Shown: positions 34,897 to 44,354, counted from the first letter of the stretch. The stretch is DNA of 64,000 bases from Verrucomicrobia bacterium Tous-C9LFEB (GCA_002304345.1 NEUU01000001.1:248001-312000); one strand, 5' to 3'. The notes: generated from the letters alone by a model not told the origin. Translations and numbers: made by a program.

Positions 34897-36009
34897 ATGT
34901 CTATCAAAACACTGTGGTTTACCCGTTGCCCCGTTCCTACGGCCTTCAGCATTGCCATCCGTCTCGGTTGCCTGGATGAAGAGTTTTCGGCGGATGGTAT
35001 TGAATTTCGTTCCTTGTTGGATTCAAAGGATCGCGAAGTACGCGAATCGCACTTCAGTCACACGCAACCGAACTCCTTTCGCCATGGTGGTAATGCGCCG
35101 CCCATTTGGGCGCGTTCCGTTGGGCACGATGTGAAAATCATCGGGCTTTCGTGGAATCCCTATTCCAATCTCGTCTTCAGTCTGCCGGATCGCGGAATCA
35201 AGACTGCGACGGATCTCAAAGGACGTCGGCTCGGCGTGCCGCGTTGGGGGAGCGACTCGATTGATTTTTCGCGCTCGATCGCGCTGCAAGCCTACGAGAC
35301 GGCGTTGGCCTCGGTCGGCCTCACGTTCAAGGATGTGGAGTTGGTGGATATCGTGATTGGCCGCCGTTACATCGACCAGGCTGGGCGGCCGGACAAGACG
35401 GGGTCCCTGTTTAACGCCAAACAAGGACGCGGTTTTCATCGCGAAGAAATCCTGGCCTTGATCAAAGGTGAGGTGGATGTAATTGCGGCAGGCGGACCGC
35501 GTGCCTTGGACAACATTGCCTTCCTCGGTGCCAACGTTGTCTATGATGTGGCCAGTAATCCGAATCGCTTGGCGCAGGTGAATAACGGTTTTCCGTGGAC
35601 CTTCACGGCGAACGGATCGTTGATTCAGGAGCGCCCGGATCTCGTGTCGCGAGTGCTGGCTCGCGTGATCGAGGCGGCGGAATGGGCGAAGTCACATCAC
35701 TCCGAGGTGGTTCGCATCGTAGCGCTGGAGCAAGGGGTGGCGGAGGAGTTCATCGAGCTGACGTATGGTGATCGCTTGTCGCAGGAACTGGGCGTGAACT
35801 TGTCGACGGAAAATGTGGAAGCGTTGCGTGCTCGCAAAGACTTTCTGCTTCGCCACGGATTCCTCGCGGGTGATTTCGATGTGGATGCCTGGGTGGACCA
35901 TCGTCCGCTCGCAGAAGCGCATCGTCTCGTGGCTGAACGTCGCAAGGCAGCTGGCGCGACAACGAAAGTGCCTGCCTCACAGCCCGAATTAGCCGGGACG
36001 AATGCGTAA
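34897..36009 (+). CDS. DszB-like desulfinase paralogue 1 (SsuA/NMT1-like fold, cytoplasmic)
   Basis: The product has 370 residues and no signal peptide, so it is not a periplasmic binding protein. It keeps the DszB active-site pattern: C11 in TRCPVPTA (DszB Cys27 in NCPVPNA), H52 in SHFSHTQ (His60) and R62 in FRHGGN (Arg70, with the following GG). The His-Arg distance is 10 in both. DszB removes sulfite from a 2-hydroxybiphenyl sulfinate. This copy is closest to the one at 47458-48558. It is followed by an MFS carrier and a second paralogue, so import and desulfination may be linked. The substrate is unknown. Confidence 0.75.
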   Translation: MSIKTLWFTRCPVPTAFSIAIRLGCLDEEFSADGIEFRSLLDSKDREVRESHFSHTQPNSFRHGGNAPPIWARSVGHDVKIIGLSWNPYSNLVFSLPDRGIKTATDLKGRRLGVPRWGSDSIDFSRSIALQAYETALASVGLTFKDVELVDIVIGRRYIDQAGRPDKTGSLFNAKQGRGFHREEILALIKGEVDVIAAGGPRALDNIAFLGANVVYDVASNPNRLAQVNNGFPWTFTANGSLIQERPDLVSRVLARVIEAAEWAKSHHSEVVRIVALEQGVAEEFIELTYGDRLSQELGVNLSTENVEALRARKDFLLRHGFLAGDFDVDAWVDHRPLAEAHRLVAERRKAAGATTKVPASQPELAGTNA

Positions 36010-36063
36010 TCAAACCTCCAATTCCAAGAGGGAGTCAAACCTGAAGAAAGGATTTCTATTCAA

Positions 36064-37386
36064 ATGAGTGTCGAAACAATTTCCCCAGTTCCTGTCGTGA
36101 CGCCGGCCAAGCGTGAGTCGTCGCATTGGTTTCACAATCGATGGTCCACGCTGGCTATTTTTACCGCGTTATCGATGGCCTGCTCAATCGATCGGTTTGT
36201 CTTGGGCGCACTCCTGACTCCGATCAAGGTAAGCCTGAGCCTGACGGACGAACAGTTGGGGCGCTTGAACGTGGCGTTCACGCTTTCAACGATCCTCGTC
36301 TACCCGATTTTCGGGTATCTGGGCGATCACTTCCGGAGGAAATGGCTGATCTTGTTTGGATTGGTCTTGTGGAGTCTCGCGACGGTGGGCAGCGGCTTGG
36401 CGGCAGGACTGACGGTGCTTTTAGTCTGGCGTTTTTTAGTCGGACTAGGGGAGGGGGCTTTCTATAGTCTGGCTCCGAGTTGGGTGACGGACACGTTCGA
36501 ACGAAAGATTCGTAGCACTGCCTACGCGATTTTTCATAGTCCGGGGCAGATCGGTGCGATGATCGCCTTGGTGGTGGGGGCCGCCATCGCGGCAAAATAC
36601 GGATGGCAGAGTGCCTTCTTCGTCGCCGGTATTCCGGGATTTTTCCTGGCAATCATTCTGCTCTTTGTAAAGGAACCGACGCCGGGGGAAAGCGACGGTC
36701 ATCGCGTGGCTCCACCGAAGGTGTCGCTGCGGGAAAGCGCGGCGCTGTTCAAGCTTTCCAGCTATCAGATTTTTCTGGCGGCCTATAGTTTTCACATGTT
36801 CAGTCTGGCAGGGCTCTTTTTTTGGGGGCCGGTTTATCTCCATCGTCAGTTCCAGGTTTCCAATGTCGTGGCCTCATCGGCCTTTGGCAGTGGATTTCTC
36901 TATGCGGGCGCGCCCGGGGTATATATTGGGGGTATTCTCGCGGGCTGGTTGTTTCGCAAAACATTTGCCGGGTATTCCCTGTGGTTGCTGGCGGGCGAGG
37001 CGTTGGCGGGGATCATGCTGGTCATCGCATTGGGCGCGGGGAGTTTCACGGTGGCTCGAAATGCCATCTGGCTCGAAATGTTTTTCGCCGCTTCCTGCAC
37101 GACGATTGCCATTCCGCTCCTTTTTGAAACCGTGCCGGTGAATCTGCGCAACACAGCGCTGGCAGGCGCGTCGGTAGTAGCTCAAGGCATCAGCAGCATC
37201 TTTGCTTCGCAGGGGATCGGCTGGCTGTCCGATCACTACGGATTGCGTCATGCCTTGTATTTGCTGCCTGCCGGATATTTTGTGTCGTCTGTCATTTGGA
37301 TCGCTTTGGCCTATCGCCAGTGGCGTGACAAGGCTCCCGATTTTTTCATCACCGATGTCGAGGATGCGGCAGCGGCCGAGTCCTGA
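36064..37386 (+). CDS. MFS transporter (paralogue of 19387-20688)
   Basis: The product has 440 residues with ~12 membrane segments. The family motif GYLGDHFRRKWLI follows TM2 and FLVGLGEGAFYSLAPSWVTD covers TM4-5. It shares most N-terminal residues with the carrier next to the TonB receptor (SHWFHNRWSTL; LGALLTPIK). AAAGGA lies upstream of ATG 36064. The gene sits between two desulfinase-like genes, so the carrier probably takes up their precursor or exports a product. Confidence 0.88.
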   Translation: MSVETISPVPVVTPAKRESSHWFHNRWSTLAIFTALSMACSIDRFVLGALLTPIKVSLSLTDEQLGRLNVAFTLSTILVYPIFGYLGDHFRRKWLILFGLVLWSLATVGSGLAAGLTVLLVWRFLVGLGEGAFYSLAPSWVTDTFERKIRSTAYAIFHSPGQIGAMIALVVGAAIAAKYGWQSAFFVAGIPGFFLAIILLFVKEPTPGESDGHRVAPPKVSLRESAALFKLSSYQIFLAAYSFHMFSLAGLFFWGPVYLHRQFQVSNVVASSAFGSGFLYAGAPGVYIGGILAGWLFRKTFAGYSLWLLAGEALAGIMLVIALGAGSFTVARNAIWLEMFFAASCTTIAIPLLFETVPVNLRNTALAGASVVAQGISSIFASQGIGWLSDHYGLRHALYLLPAGYFVSSVIWIALAYRQWRDKAPDFFITDVEDAAAAES

Positions 37387-37413
37387 TCATTCACCTCAAA
37401 CCAAACCCAATCC

Positions 37414-38544
37414 ATGAGTAAAACGAATCGAAAAAATAACGAAATCATCTACACCATTTGCCCGGTACTGGTCGCCTCGCACGTTGCGGTGGCCAAAGGC
37501 TGGCTTGACGAAGAAATTAAAAAAGCCGGAGGCTCCTTGAAGTATTTGCGCGCGTTGCCGTGCGAAGATTGGCTCGCGCACTTCACCCACACTCGCAGCG
37601 ATTTTTTCCGTGACGGAGGTAATATCCCGGCGATTTGGACTCGGTCCGAAGGGCGCAAGACCAAGCTGATCGGACTGACGTTCACGACGGACGGCGGCCA
37701 GATCGTGACGCGCACCGACTCGGGGATTAACCGTATCAGCGATTTGAAGGGAAAGAAGATTGGTCTGTTTGATCGGCGTAAAACGGATCGCGTGGACTTC
37801 TGGCGCGCGACGGCGGAACGTGGCATCGAAGTGGCGCTGGAGCTCAATGGGCTGAGCCGTAAGGACGTCAAGATCGTGAACCTCGTGCAAGAGGGCCCCG
37901 ATTATGCGTCAACACAACCGGTGCGCAACCCGGCGGAGTTCTGGAATAATCGGAGCGTGAATAATCTCACCAGCAGTCCCGCAAATCGACTGGAGATCGA
38001 CGCGTTGCTCTCGGGCGAGGTCGATGCCATCTACGCCAGCAATGGTCGTAGTCAGGGCTATCAGGCGACGGGTGAAGTGAAGGCGATTGAAGATCTCGGC
38101 CGCTATCCCGACTGGACCGCCCATATTGCGAACTCCCCCTATACGCTGACCGTGAGTACGGAATTAGCCGAGGAGCAACCGCAGATTGTGGTCGGTTATC
38201 TTCGTGCCGCGATTCGCGCCGGGAAGTGGATCAAGCAGAATCCTGAAAAAGCGGCGGAACTTTTTGCGCCGGTCATTCCCTACTGGAGCGGTCAACAGGG
38301 ACTCGCGCAGGAAATTGCCAAGTACGACTTCGTGCCGAATCTCTCACCGCAAAATCTGAAGGGAATCGAAATCAAAAAGAAGTGGCTGATCGATCATGGC
38401 TACCAGAAAAACGATTTCGATGTGAATGCGTGGGCCGACTCCAGTTTCCTCGATCAGGCGCTGGGATCGAAGAAGGCCGTCAAAACACCTCGTGTGGTCA
38501 AAGCACGCTCGGGCTCGGCGCGTAAGGTCTCGCTTCTGTCATAA
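37414..38544 (+). CDS. DszB-like desulfinase paralogue 2
   Basis: The product has 376 residues, with no signal peptide. The DszB triad is kept: C16 in TICPVLVAS, H56 in AHFTHT and R66 in FFRDGGN; His to Arg is again 10 residues. The C-terminus FDVNAWADSSFLDQAL follows the same pattern as the DszB end (DQWAAPEFLNNSL). Together with the gene at 40074 it forms a subgroup (ICPV) distinct from copies 1 and 4 (RCPVPTAF). The last ~25 residues are basic and probably disordered. The gene is in an operon with an MFS carrier. Confidence 0.75.
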   Translation: MSKTNRKNNEIIYTICPVLVASHVAVAKGWLDEEIKKAGGSLKYLRALPCEDWLAHFTHTRSDFFRDGGNIPAIWTRSEGRKTKLIGLTFTTDGGQIVTRTDSGINRISDLKGKKIGLFDRRKTDRVDFWRATAERGIEVALELNGLSRKDVKIVNLVQEGPDYASTQPVRNPAEFWNNRSVNNLTSSPANRLEIDALLSGEVDAIYASNGRSQGYQATGEVKAIEDLGRYPDWTAHIANSPYTLTVSTELAEEQPQIVVGYLRAAIRAGKWIKQNPEKAAELFAPVIPYWSGQQGLAQEIAKYDFVPNLSPQNLKGIEIKKKWLIDHGYQKNDFDVNAWADSSFLDQALGSKKAVKTPRVVKARSGSARKVSLLS

Positions 38545-38570
38545 CTTTAAGCACAAACGAAATATCATTT

Positions 38571-39014
38571 ATGAGTATCAGTAATCTGACCGTTCATCCA
38601 CCGCGCAGCCCTCGAGTTCGCCTCGGTGGCTACGCTATTCTGCCGCGTATCCTCGATAAGGGACGCGCGAAGCTGGCCGGGACTCTCGGAGAATATCAGT
38701 ATCCGGGACCTCTCGACACCCGCTTTCATACCTTTGCCGGTACCACGCCCGAGGAAATTCTCGAGCAATTGGCGGCGGGTAAGGGGGATGGCGAAGTGCT
38801 CAAGTGGATTCAGGAGAATGCGCGCAACAAGCGCACGGATTCCGAAATCGCCGCGTGGAGTCACTATCAGGACCATCGCGCTCCGGCCAATAATTCCTAT
38901 CGCCGTCACTATGCGGACAGCGTGGAAAAACTGGCCCCGCATCGGGAGGATTTGATCACGTCGTTCGACCTACTGGATCTCGACGACTTCGTCAGCTTCG
39001 GCGGGAAGCCCTGA
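38571..39014 (+). CDS. DUF5069 protein
   Basis: The product has 147 residues. The start RSPRVRLGGYAILPRILDKG, the middle AAGKGDGEVLKWIQ and the end ITSFDLLDLDDFVSFGGKP are hallmarks of DUF5069, found mainly in Verrucomicrobiota and related phyla. No function is known. It closes the operon with two desulfinase-like genes and an MFS carrier, 26 bp after the previous stop. Confidence 0.85.
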   Translation: MSISNLTVHPPRSPRVRLGGYAILPRILDKGRAKLAGTLGEYQYPGPLDTRFHTFAGTTPEEILEQLAAGKGDGEVLKWIQENARNKRTDSEIAAWSHYQDHRAPANNSYRRHYADSVEKLAPHREDLITSFDLLDLDDFVSFGGKP

Positions 39015-39926
39015 CTAGATCATCGCTGCAGGATCGAGCGGATATGGATGATCCTCCGTATCGGATCGGTCCTGCGGTCGTTGGGGATGGGGTTCCTTGA
39101 AGCCAATCAAGGCTTCGAACTCGACCAGTTCGGTGATGCGGCCGTTGCGCGCAAAAGGCTGGAGAGTGGCTTCGAGTTCTTCCAGGAAATCTGGAAGACG
39201 CGATCCTAATTTTTCAGGAGACGTGCTCGACATCGAGAGTGCGCGGTCGGTCAGTCGACTGATCGGCATGCTCAACTGTTGCAGGATCGAGACGCGCTCA
39301 ATCCGATTGAACTCGGATTCATGCAGGAGTATTTCATCGGGGACCCACGCCGGGTTATTGCGACCAAAGGAGCCGTGCACCTTGTCGGTGCGTCCATAGG
39401 AATCGAGAACGGACTGGTAGGCCTGTTTCCATTGGTTGATTTGAAAGTGCGCGGGATGGGAGTCGCCGAAAAGTACGATAGCGCCCTTGGGGGAGACGTG
39501 ATCGGCGAGGTTGCGAAGAGTCGCGGCGCGGTTCATCCAGTGAAAGGAACGTCCCATGACGATGAGATGAAAGAGTCCGAGCCCCGCCGGGAGATCGTAG
39601 CTGCTGCCTTGTAGAAAATCGATTTCCAGGCTCAATGCCCGGGCATGCTCGGTGGCGGCTTGCAGCATGGCGGGCTCGGGATCGACACCGATGACTTCGC
39701 GGACGTAGGGCTCAAAGGCAAAGGCGAGAAAGCCGGGACCACAACCGAGGTCGAGCACGCGGCTTCCTGCGGCGAGTCGCGTGGCATTGATCACGCGGCG
39801 AATTAATGTCCGGGGGTAGGGGAGGCGACCTCGTACATAGTGATCCACTGTGGAGCGGAAGCGGTGGGGTTCGAAGTCGAGGGTGTGCGGTTGGCGATTG
39901 GGCGTAGAAGAAGGGATCGAGATCAC
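39015..39926 (-). CDS. Class I SAM-dependent methyltransferase
   Basis: The product has 303 residues from a GTG at 39926. The SAM motif is VLDLGCGPGFLAFAF with an acidic end to beta2 (GVDPEPAML). Motif II/III is LIVMGRSFHWMNR, which resembles the SmtA/UbiE-type group with FHW. It converges with the DUF5069 gene with no gap. The target is unknown, and a link with the corrinoid methyl chemistry is only positional. Confidence 0.8.
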   Translation of the reverse strand: MISIPSSTPNRQPHTLDFEPHRFRSTVDHYVRGRLPYPRTLIRRVINATRLAAGSRVLDLGCGPGFLAFAFEPYVREVIGVDPEPAMLQAATEHARALSLEIDFLQGSSYDLPAGLGLFHLIVMGRSFHWMNRAATLRNLADHVSPKGAIVLFGDSHPAHFQINQWKQAYQSVLDSYGRTDKVHGSFGRNNPAWVPDEILLHESEFNRIERVSILQQLSMPISRLTDRALSMSSTSPEKLGSRLPDFLEELEATLQPFARNGRITELVEFEALIGFKEPHPQRPQDRSDTEDHPYPLDPAAMI

Positions 39927-40023
39927 GAGAGGCTCCGGTTAAAACATTCCATATGGAGTCGACACGAATGGTTGGCTGAGGTGGTAGTGAATGGGATTGT
40001 CATGGTTCTGGACTAAAATGACA

Positions 40024-40053
40024 GGGGCGCTTCCCCTCCCGGAAAAGCGCCCC
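40024..40053 (-). terminator. Terminator of desulfinase paralogue 3
   Basis: Stem GGGGCGCTT / AAGCGCCCC with a 12-nt loop just after the stop codon of the minus-strand gene; the coding-strand sequence after it is T-rich (CATTTTAG). Confidence 0.65.
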
Positions 40054-40073
40054 CTCGCGGTGATTGCGGCGTG

Positions 40074-41147
40074 TTACTTCAGTGAGGCGAGTGCTTCTTC
40101 CAGGTAGGTGTGGTCGGCCCACTCGTTGACATCGAAGTCGTTTTTCACATAGCCATGTTCGATGAGGAACTTTTTCTGAATATCAATCGCTGCCAGATTC
40201 TTCGGTGAGAGTTGCGGCACGAGATCGACGTCCTGTAATAATTCCTCGATGAGCTTTGCATTCGGATAGAACGTCACGCGGGTGAAAATCTCGGCAGCGG
40301 CCGCCCGATGCTCGTTGATCCAGCGTCCGGCGCGGATTGCCGCACGGAGGAAGGCGACGATCACTTCCGGATGCGCTTCCGCGAACTCGGTATTCACGGC
40401 GGTGGTGTAGGGACCATTGGCGACTTGGAGTGTCCAGTCGGGATAATTGGCCAGATCTTCGATCACGGTGTACTGACCGCTCTTCACCAGTGCATCGCTG
40501 CGGCCCGGATTACTGTAGATCGCATCGACACGACCTTCGCTCAGGGCGAGGAGATCGACCTCCCGATGCGAAGCATTACCGTGCGCGAAAGTCTGAGCCC
40601 AGAGCTCCGCAGGCTTTTGCGCAATGGCGAATTTCGGTGTATCGGCATCTTCCAAGTCGACGATCTGCACATCCTTGGTGGTAAGCCCGGCCAGTTCCAG
40701 CGCGAGGAGAATGCCGCGGTGAGCCGTGGCGCGGACGAAATCGATCTTCTGCGTGTTCAGACTGCGGAAGAGTCCGATCTTGCGGCCTTTGAGATCGGCC
40801 ACGCGATGAATCCCCGAGTTGGCGCGAACCAGAATCTGGCCGCCGCGCTGAGCCCAGGTCAACCCGATCAACTTCGTGCTCGTGCGGTCCGCGCGTGATT
40901 GAATCGTGGGAATGGCGCCGCCATCGCGGAACAGGTTTTTAAAACCGTGCGTGTAGTGCGGAATCCAGCCGGCGTTGTTCGCGAGTGAGCGCAGATAGAC
41001 GGCTTTCGCGCCGACACGCTTGAACTCTTCATCGAACCAGCCGAGTTCCACGGCCACATTGGAGGCCACGAAAACCGGGCAGATGGTGTAGAGGGCTTCG
41101 ACGACTTTGGGCTCAGTATGTTTGGCTTCTTCGAGGACAGTACTCAT
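40074..41147 (-). CDS. DszB-like desulfinase paralogue 3
   Basis: The product has 357 residues, with no signal peptide. Active-site residues are C23 in TICPVFVASN, H64 in PHYTHG and R74 in FRDGGA; His to Arg is 10 residues as in DszB. It is closest to paralogue 2 and also ends DVNEWADHTYLEEALASL. It is transcribed alone from a promoter with a CTATTGAC-type operator (41203-41223) and has its own terminator, so its dose can be set separately. Confidence 0.75.
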   Translation of the reverse strand: MSTVLEEAKHTEPKVVEALYTICPVFVASNVAVELGWFDEEFKRVGAKAVYLRSLANNAGWIPHYTHGFKNLFRDGGAIPTIQSRADRTSTKLIGLTWAQRGGQILVRANSGIHRVADLKGRKIGLFRSLNTQKIDFVRATAHRGILLALELAGLTTKDVQIVDLEDADTPKFAIAQKPAELWAQTFAHGNASHREVDLLALSEGRVDAIYSNPGRSDALVKSGQYTVIEDLANYPDWTLQVANGPYTTAVNTEFAEAHPEVIVAFLRAAIRAGRWINEHRAAAAEIFTRVTFYPNAKLIEELLQDVDLVPQLSPKNLAAIDIQKKFLIEHGYVKNDFDVNEWADHTYLEEALASLK

Positions 41148-41202
41148 GGTGTTCCTTTGGATTGAAGGTTGGTTGGGAATAGGACTTGCAGAATTAAATT
41201 CA

Positions 41203-41223
41203 AATCTATACTATGTCAATAGG
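41203..41223 (-). promoter_or_regulatory. Promoter/operator of desulfinase paralogue 3
   Basis: On the coding (minus) strand this reads CCTATTGACA and then TAGTATAGATT. It holds a -35 TTGACA with TAATTC 17 bp downstream. It matches the desulfinase-1 promoter (34797-34816) in 18 of 20 positions. A TAGTAT lying divergent at 41229 may extend the dyad toward the plus-strand gene. Confidence 0.55.
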
Positions 41224-41249
41224 AAAAGTAGTATATCTATTGTCGCGCA

Positions 41250-42971
41250 ATGCAAACGAATCTTTCTCATTCTCTTTTAAAGTCTCGAAACCAACGGCTT
41301 CGGATTGGATTGGCTCTTTTAATTGTAACAGGCTTGGTGGTGATTTTAATCCTATCGCGTCGCACAGAAACTGCACCAGCAGTAAGCTCCCGTGTTGTGG
41401 ACGTGCCGGCGACTCGTCTGCCGGTAACTCCCGCTCCGCTTCCTGTGGCGGTCCCAGCGCCTGCTCCAAGTCCGGTCATCTCGGAACCGAAAGTGGTAGA
41501 GACTCCGGTTGAACCGAAACCCTATGTCTCGACGGAGATTCTATTATCGGACGCGCCTCAAATTTTCGAATTTGTGATCAAAGCTCCCGGCAAAGTGGAG
41601 CCGATTCGGGTTCGAGGCGTGGCGGTTTCGTACGATGGCAAGGTGCTCACGTTCGCGCCTTACTTTTCACCCAGCCACAGTTTGATTTCGGCGCAGTCAC
41701 TGGGGCAGTCTGCCTTGTTTCAAGGATGGCTGGCGCGCGATGAGGGGAGTCAATGGCTCATCGTTCGCTCGAAGATCAACAAGTGCACGGCGGCCCAAAT
41801 TGTGCATCGCGCGTATACGCAATTCGGCGCGGCGGAGGAGTTGTTGCTTCCTGTTCCCACAGTGGAAAATCCCAATCTGGCGCGCACGATGAGGCCGGTG
41901 GCTGCACCTGATGGCGCGGTCGTCGAATCGGCCTCGGAGGGTTTCTGGATCACAGGTACGCTTGATGACGTGGTGCCGGGTTCACCCTTGCTCAATCGGA
42001 GTAAGTATCTGTTGGGGCTCGTGGACGAGGTGCGCTCGGATCTGGGGCTGGCTCATGTGAAACGCATTTCCGGTCCACTGGCACTGCTGAATGAGGCGAC
42101 CAACCAGTTGCGTGCCTTTGATTGGAACGAAACGCCGTCGGAGGAAAATCTCGGCAAGCTGACGATCGAGAAAGATCACGATGCTGTATTACTGAGCGAG
42201 ATTGCCAATAAGCTCACTGGTGCGGCACTCGAAGAGCGTTGCAAGCAGCTTCTGGATCGGCGAGCCGAATCGCCTCAAGCCTGGTATGCGGTATCAACTG
42301 GCTACGCTCGCGACGGAAAGATCGAGTACGCCATCGCCAGCGCGAAGATGCTGACACAGGTCGCTCCCAAGGAATGGGAGGCGTGGTTTTTGTACGGCAA
42401 GCAACTGGAGCTGGGAAAGCAATTTGGTCAGGCGCTGGATGCGTATCAAGCCTCGGCCGATTTGAATGGTCCCTTGCGCCGACTGGGTGTGCCGATGGCT
42501 CGTTGCCTGTACCGGGGGAGGGACGTGGTGGGCACGCAAGAAATGCTCCGCCGTGTACTGGAATCGGATGCAGACAATTTCGATGCGTGGATGTTCTCGG
42601 GTAGCTTGTATTTGGAAAACAAGCAGGGCGAGGGGGCCGTGAAGGCGTTCACGCAGGCAGCCTCGATCAATCCTCAAGCTCCCGAAGCGTGGCAATCTCT
42701 CGCCCAAGCGTACGACAGCTCTACCGATACCGCCGAGGCGGTGCGCGCCTACAAGCAGGTGACCTTGCTTCAGCCGGGCAACGCAACGGCGTGGAGTCAT
42801 CTGGGGGTGGCCTTGGTGAAAACCCATCAGGATTCTCCGGCACGTTTCAGCTTGCGTCGCGCCATTCAGTTGAATCCCGACGATACCGAAGCCAAACGCT
42901 TTCTCGCCCAGCTGGAGAATACGAGCGTGGCGGAGAATCAGACGAAATATGGCAAAAAAATCGGAAATTGA
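41250..42971 (+). CDS. Membrane-anchored TPR protein with degenerate trypsin-like domain
   Basis: The product has 573 residues. A single TM helix (LRIGLALLIVTGLVVILIL) is followed by a Pro/Val-rich linker (~45-95). Residues ~100-270 resemble an S1C double barrel, but the nucleophile site reads DVVPGSPLLN, without the usual GxSGG serine, and strand LLGLVDE follows, so it is probably a pseudoprotease. The C-terminus has about six TPR repeats (AWYAVSTGYARDGKIEYAI; AWQSLAQAYDSSTDTAEAV). It precedes ExbB-ExbD-TonB and may scaffold an envelope complex. Confidence 0.65.
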   Translation: MQTNLSHSLLKSRNQRLRIGLALLIVTGLVVILILSRRTETAPAVSSRVVDVPATRLPVTPAPLPVAVPAPAPSPVISEPKVVETPVEPKPYVSTEILLSDAPQIFEFVIKAPGKVEPIRVRGVAVSYDGKVLTFAPYFSPSHSLISAQSLGQSALFQGWLARDEGSQWLIVRSKINKCTAAQIVHRAYTQFGAAEELLLPVPTVENPNLARTMRPVAAPDGAVVESASEGFWITGTLDDVVPGSPLLNRSKYLLGLVDEVRSDLGLAHVKRISGPLALLNEATNQLRAFDWNETPSEENLGKLTIEKDHDAVLLSEIANKLTGAALEERCKQLLDRRAESPQAWYAVSTGYARDGKIEYAIASAKMLTQVAPKEWEAWFLYGKQLELGKQFGQALDAYQASADLNGPLRRLGVPMARCLYRGRDVVGTQEMLRRVLESDADNFDAWMFSGSLYLENKQGEGAVKAFTQAASINPQAPEAWQSLAQAYDSSTDTAEAVRAYKQVTLLQPGNATAWSHLGVALVKTHQDSPARFSLRRAIQLNPDDTEAKRFLAQLENTSVAENQTKYGKKIGN

Positions 42972-43052
42972 AACTGAGTCGTAATCATTTTTCCATCAAA
43001 AGATTACAGAATAATGTGACGTAGATCGACGCACAAAAAAATCAATGACCGC

Positions 43053-43104
43053 TTGACAAAAAGACGATTTGGATTAAATCTCTATAAATCCAATAGATTT
43101 AATC
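43053..43104 (+). promoter_or_regulatory. Promoter and perfect dyad upstream of exbB-exbD-tonB
   Basis: A -35 TTGACA (43053-43058) is followed by a perfect 10-bp inverted repeat GATTAAATCT-N13-AGATTTAATC (43072-43104), whose centre holds CTATAAATCCAATAG. It lies about 75 bp before the exbB start. The ATCT...AGAT arms are shared with the other island operators. Confidence 0.6.
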
Positions 43105-43178
43105 AAGAAAATGAAATCCTGTACGAATTCTCACTGCTAAATCCTCTCTGATCTGAACCCAATTACTCCAATTTTCTT

Positions 43179-43850
43179 ATGCTTATGACAACACCCCTTT
43201 TAGCCAATATCGTAACCGATACCTTCATCAAAGGAGGGCCGATCATGTGGCCCATCCTGCTGACATTCTTCATCGCCGTCACCGTGCTCTCCGAGCGCAT
43301 CATTTGGTGGACGCGGCTACGCCTCAAATCCGAGCCGGAGAAAGTCGAGCAGATCTACACCGCGATTGAAGCCGGCGAGATCAAGAAGGCTTCGACGATT
43401 GCCCGCAACTCGGAAGATCCGGTGGTGCGCGTGATTTGGCACGGACTGAATCATCACCACACCTCGCTGGAAAATGCGTTGCAGGTCGCGGCGGGCATTG
43501 AGATCGAACGCGCCGGCCGCTTCCTCACCATTCTCGACACGATCATCACCCTCGCACCGTTGCTCGGTTTGCTTGGTACGGTGACCGGTATCATGCACGC
43601 GTTCCACTTCGTCGGTAGCGAGGAAGTGGCCGCGGTCAAAGTCTCCGGCGGTATTGCCGAAGCGTTGATCGCCACGGCGGCGGGTCTGACCATCGCGATT
43701 CTGACGCTGCTTCCCTTCAACTACTTCAACTCGGCCGTGGCCCGCTTCACTTTCAAGCTCCAGACCGCCGCGACCAACATCGAAGTATTGCTCAAGTCCG
43801 TAAACTCCAAACGTTCCTCCGATGAAACTGCTTACTCCTCTGCCTCATAA
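43179..43850 (+). CDS. exbB: ExbB/TolQ-family proton channel protein
   Basis: The product has 223 residues with three membrane helices: GGPIMWPILLTFFIAVTVL, LLGLLGTVTGIMHAFHFVG and a third around LIATAAGLTIAILTLLPF. The segment LDTIITLAPLLGLLGTVTGI is the family core. It works with ExbD to energise TonB by the proton gradient. The exbD start lies 29 bases inside its 3' end, so translation is coupled. An alternative ATG is at 43185. Confidence 0.92.
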   Translation: MLMTTPLLANIVTDTFIKGGPIMWPILLTFFIAVTVLSERIIWWTRLRLKSEPEKVEQIYTAIEAGEIKKASTIARNSEDPVVRVIWHGLNHHHTSLENALQVAAGIEIERAGRFLTILDTIITLAPLLGLLGTVTGIMHAFHFVGSEEVAAVKVSGGIAEALIATAAGLTIAILTLLPFNYFNSAVARFTFKLQTAATNIEVLLKSVNSKRSSDETAYSSAS

Positions 43851-44349
43851 AAAAGCCCGGATCGAGATCATCCCGCTGATCGACATCATGTTCTTCCTGC
43901 TCGCCGTGATGATGCTGGTGAGCCTGAACATGGTGCAGATGAAGGGCATCAAGCTCAACCTGCCCACGGCGGCGACGGCGACTTCGGAAAACCGCTCGGA
44001 TTTCATCACGCTGTCGGTGAAGGCCGATGGGTCTCTCTACCTTGACAAAACGGCCATTCAACGGCCTGCCTTGGTGGAGGAACTCAAGCGGCGCAAGGCG
44101 GCGCAACCGGATCTGCGCCTCTACATTCAGGGCGATTCGGACTCTGTTCATGGCGACGTGATTGCCGTGCTCGACCGCGTCCGCTCGGCCGGAATTCAGA
44201 AGGTGGCCTTTGCGATCAAGCTGGACTCCAACACCGGCGGCATCATCGATAAATCTCCCAAGTCGCACACTCCCGCTCCGGCTGCGGCCCCGGCGGAAGC
44301 GGCTCCAGCCCCTGTTACCTCCACCAGCCCCAACCCTCCCACCCCCTAA
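43822..44349 (+). CDS. exbD: ExbD/TolR-family protein
   Basis: The product has 175 residues. A short N-terminus leads to one membrane helix with the essential Asp (IIPLIDIMFFLLAVMMLV), then the periplasmic domain (LYLDKTAIQRPALVEELKRR, LYIQGDSDSVHGDVIAVLDRVRSAGI). The C-terminal ~35 residues are Pro/Ala-rich, longer than in E. coli ExbD. It overlaps exbB by 29 bp and is 5 bp from tonB. Confidence 0.92.
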   Translation: MKLLTPLPHKKARIEIIPLIDIMFFLLAVMMLVSLNMVQMKGIKLNLPTAATATSENRSDFITLSVKADGSLYLDKTAIQRPALVEELKRRKAAQPDLRLYIQGDSDSVHGDVIAVLDRVRSAGIQKVAFAIKLDSNTGGIIDKSPKSHTPAPAAAPAEAAPAPVTSTSPNPPTP

Positions 44350-44354
44350 AACCT

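Noticed and set aside
34897-36009. ABC transporter substrate-binding protein (SsuA/NrtA type)
   Set aside because: The fold fits, but there is no signal peptide or lipobox, no permease or ATPase in the island, and the DszB Cys-His-Arg set is conserved. The same holds for the copies at 37414, 40074 and 47458.
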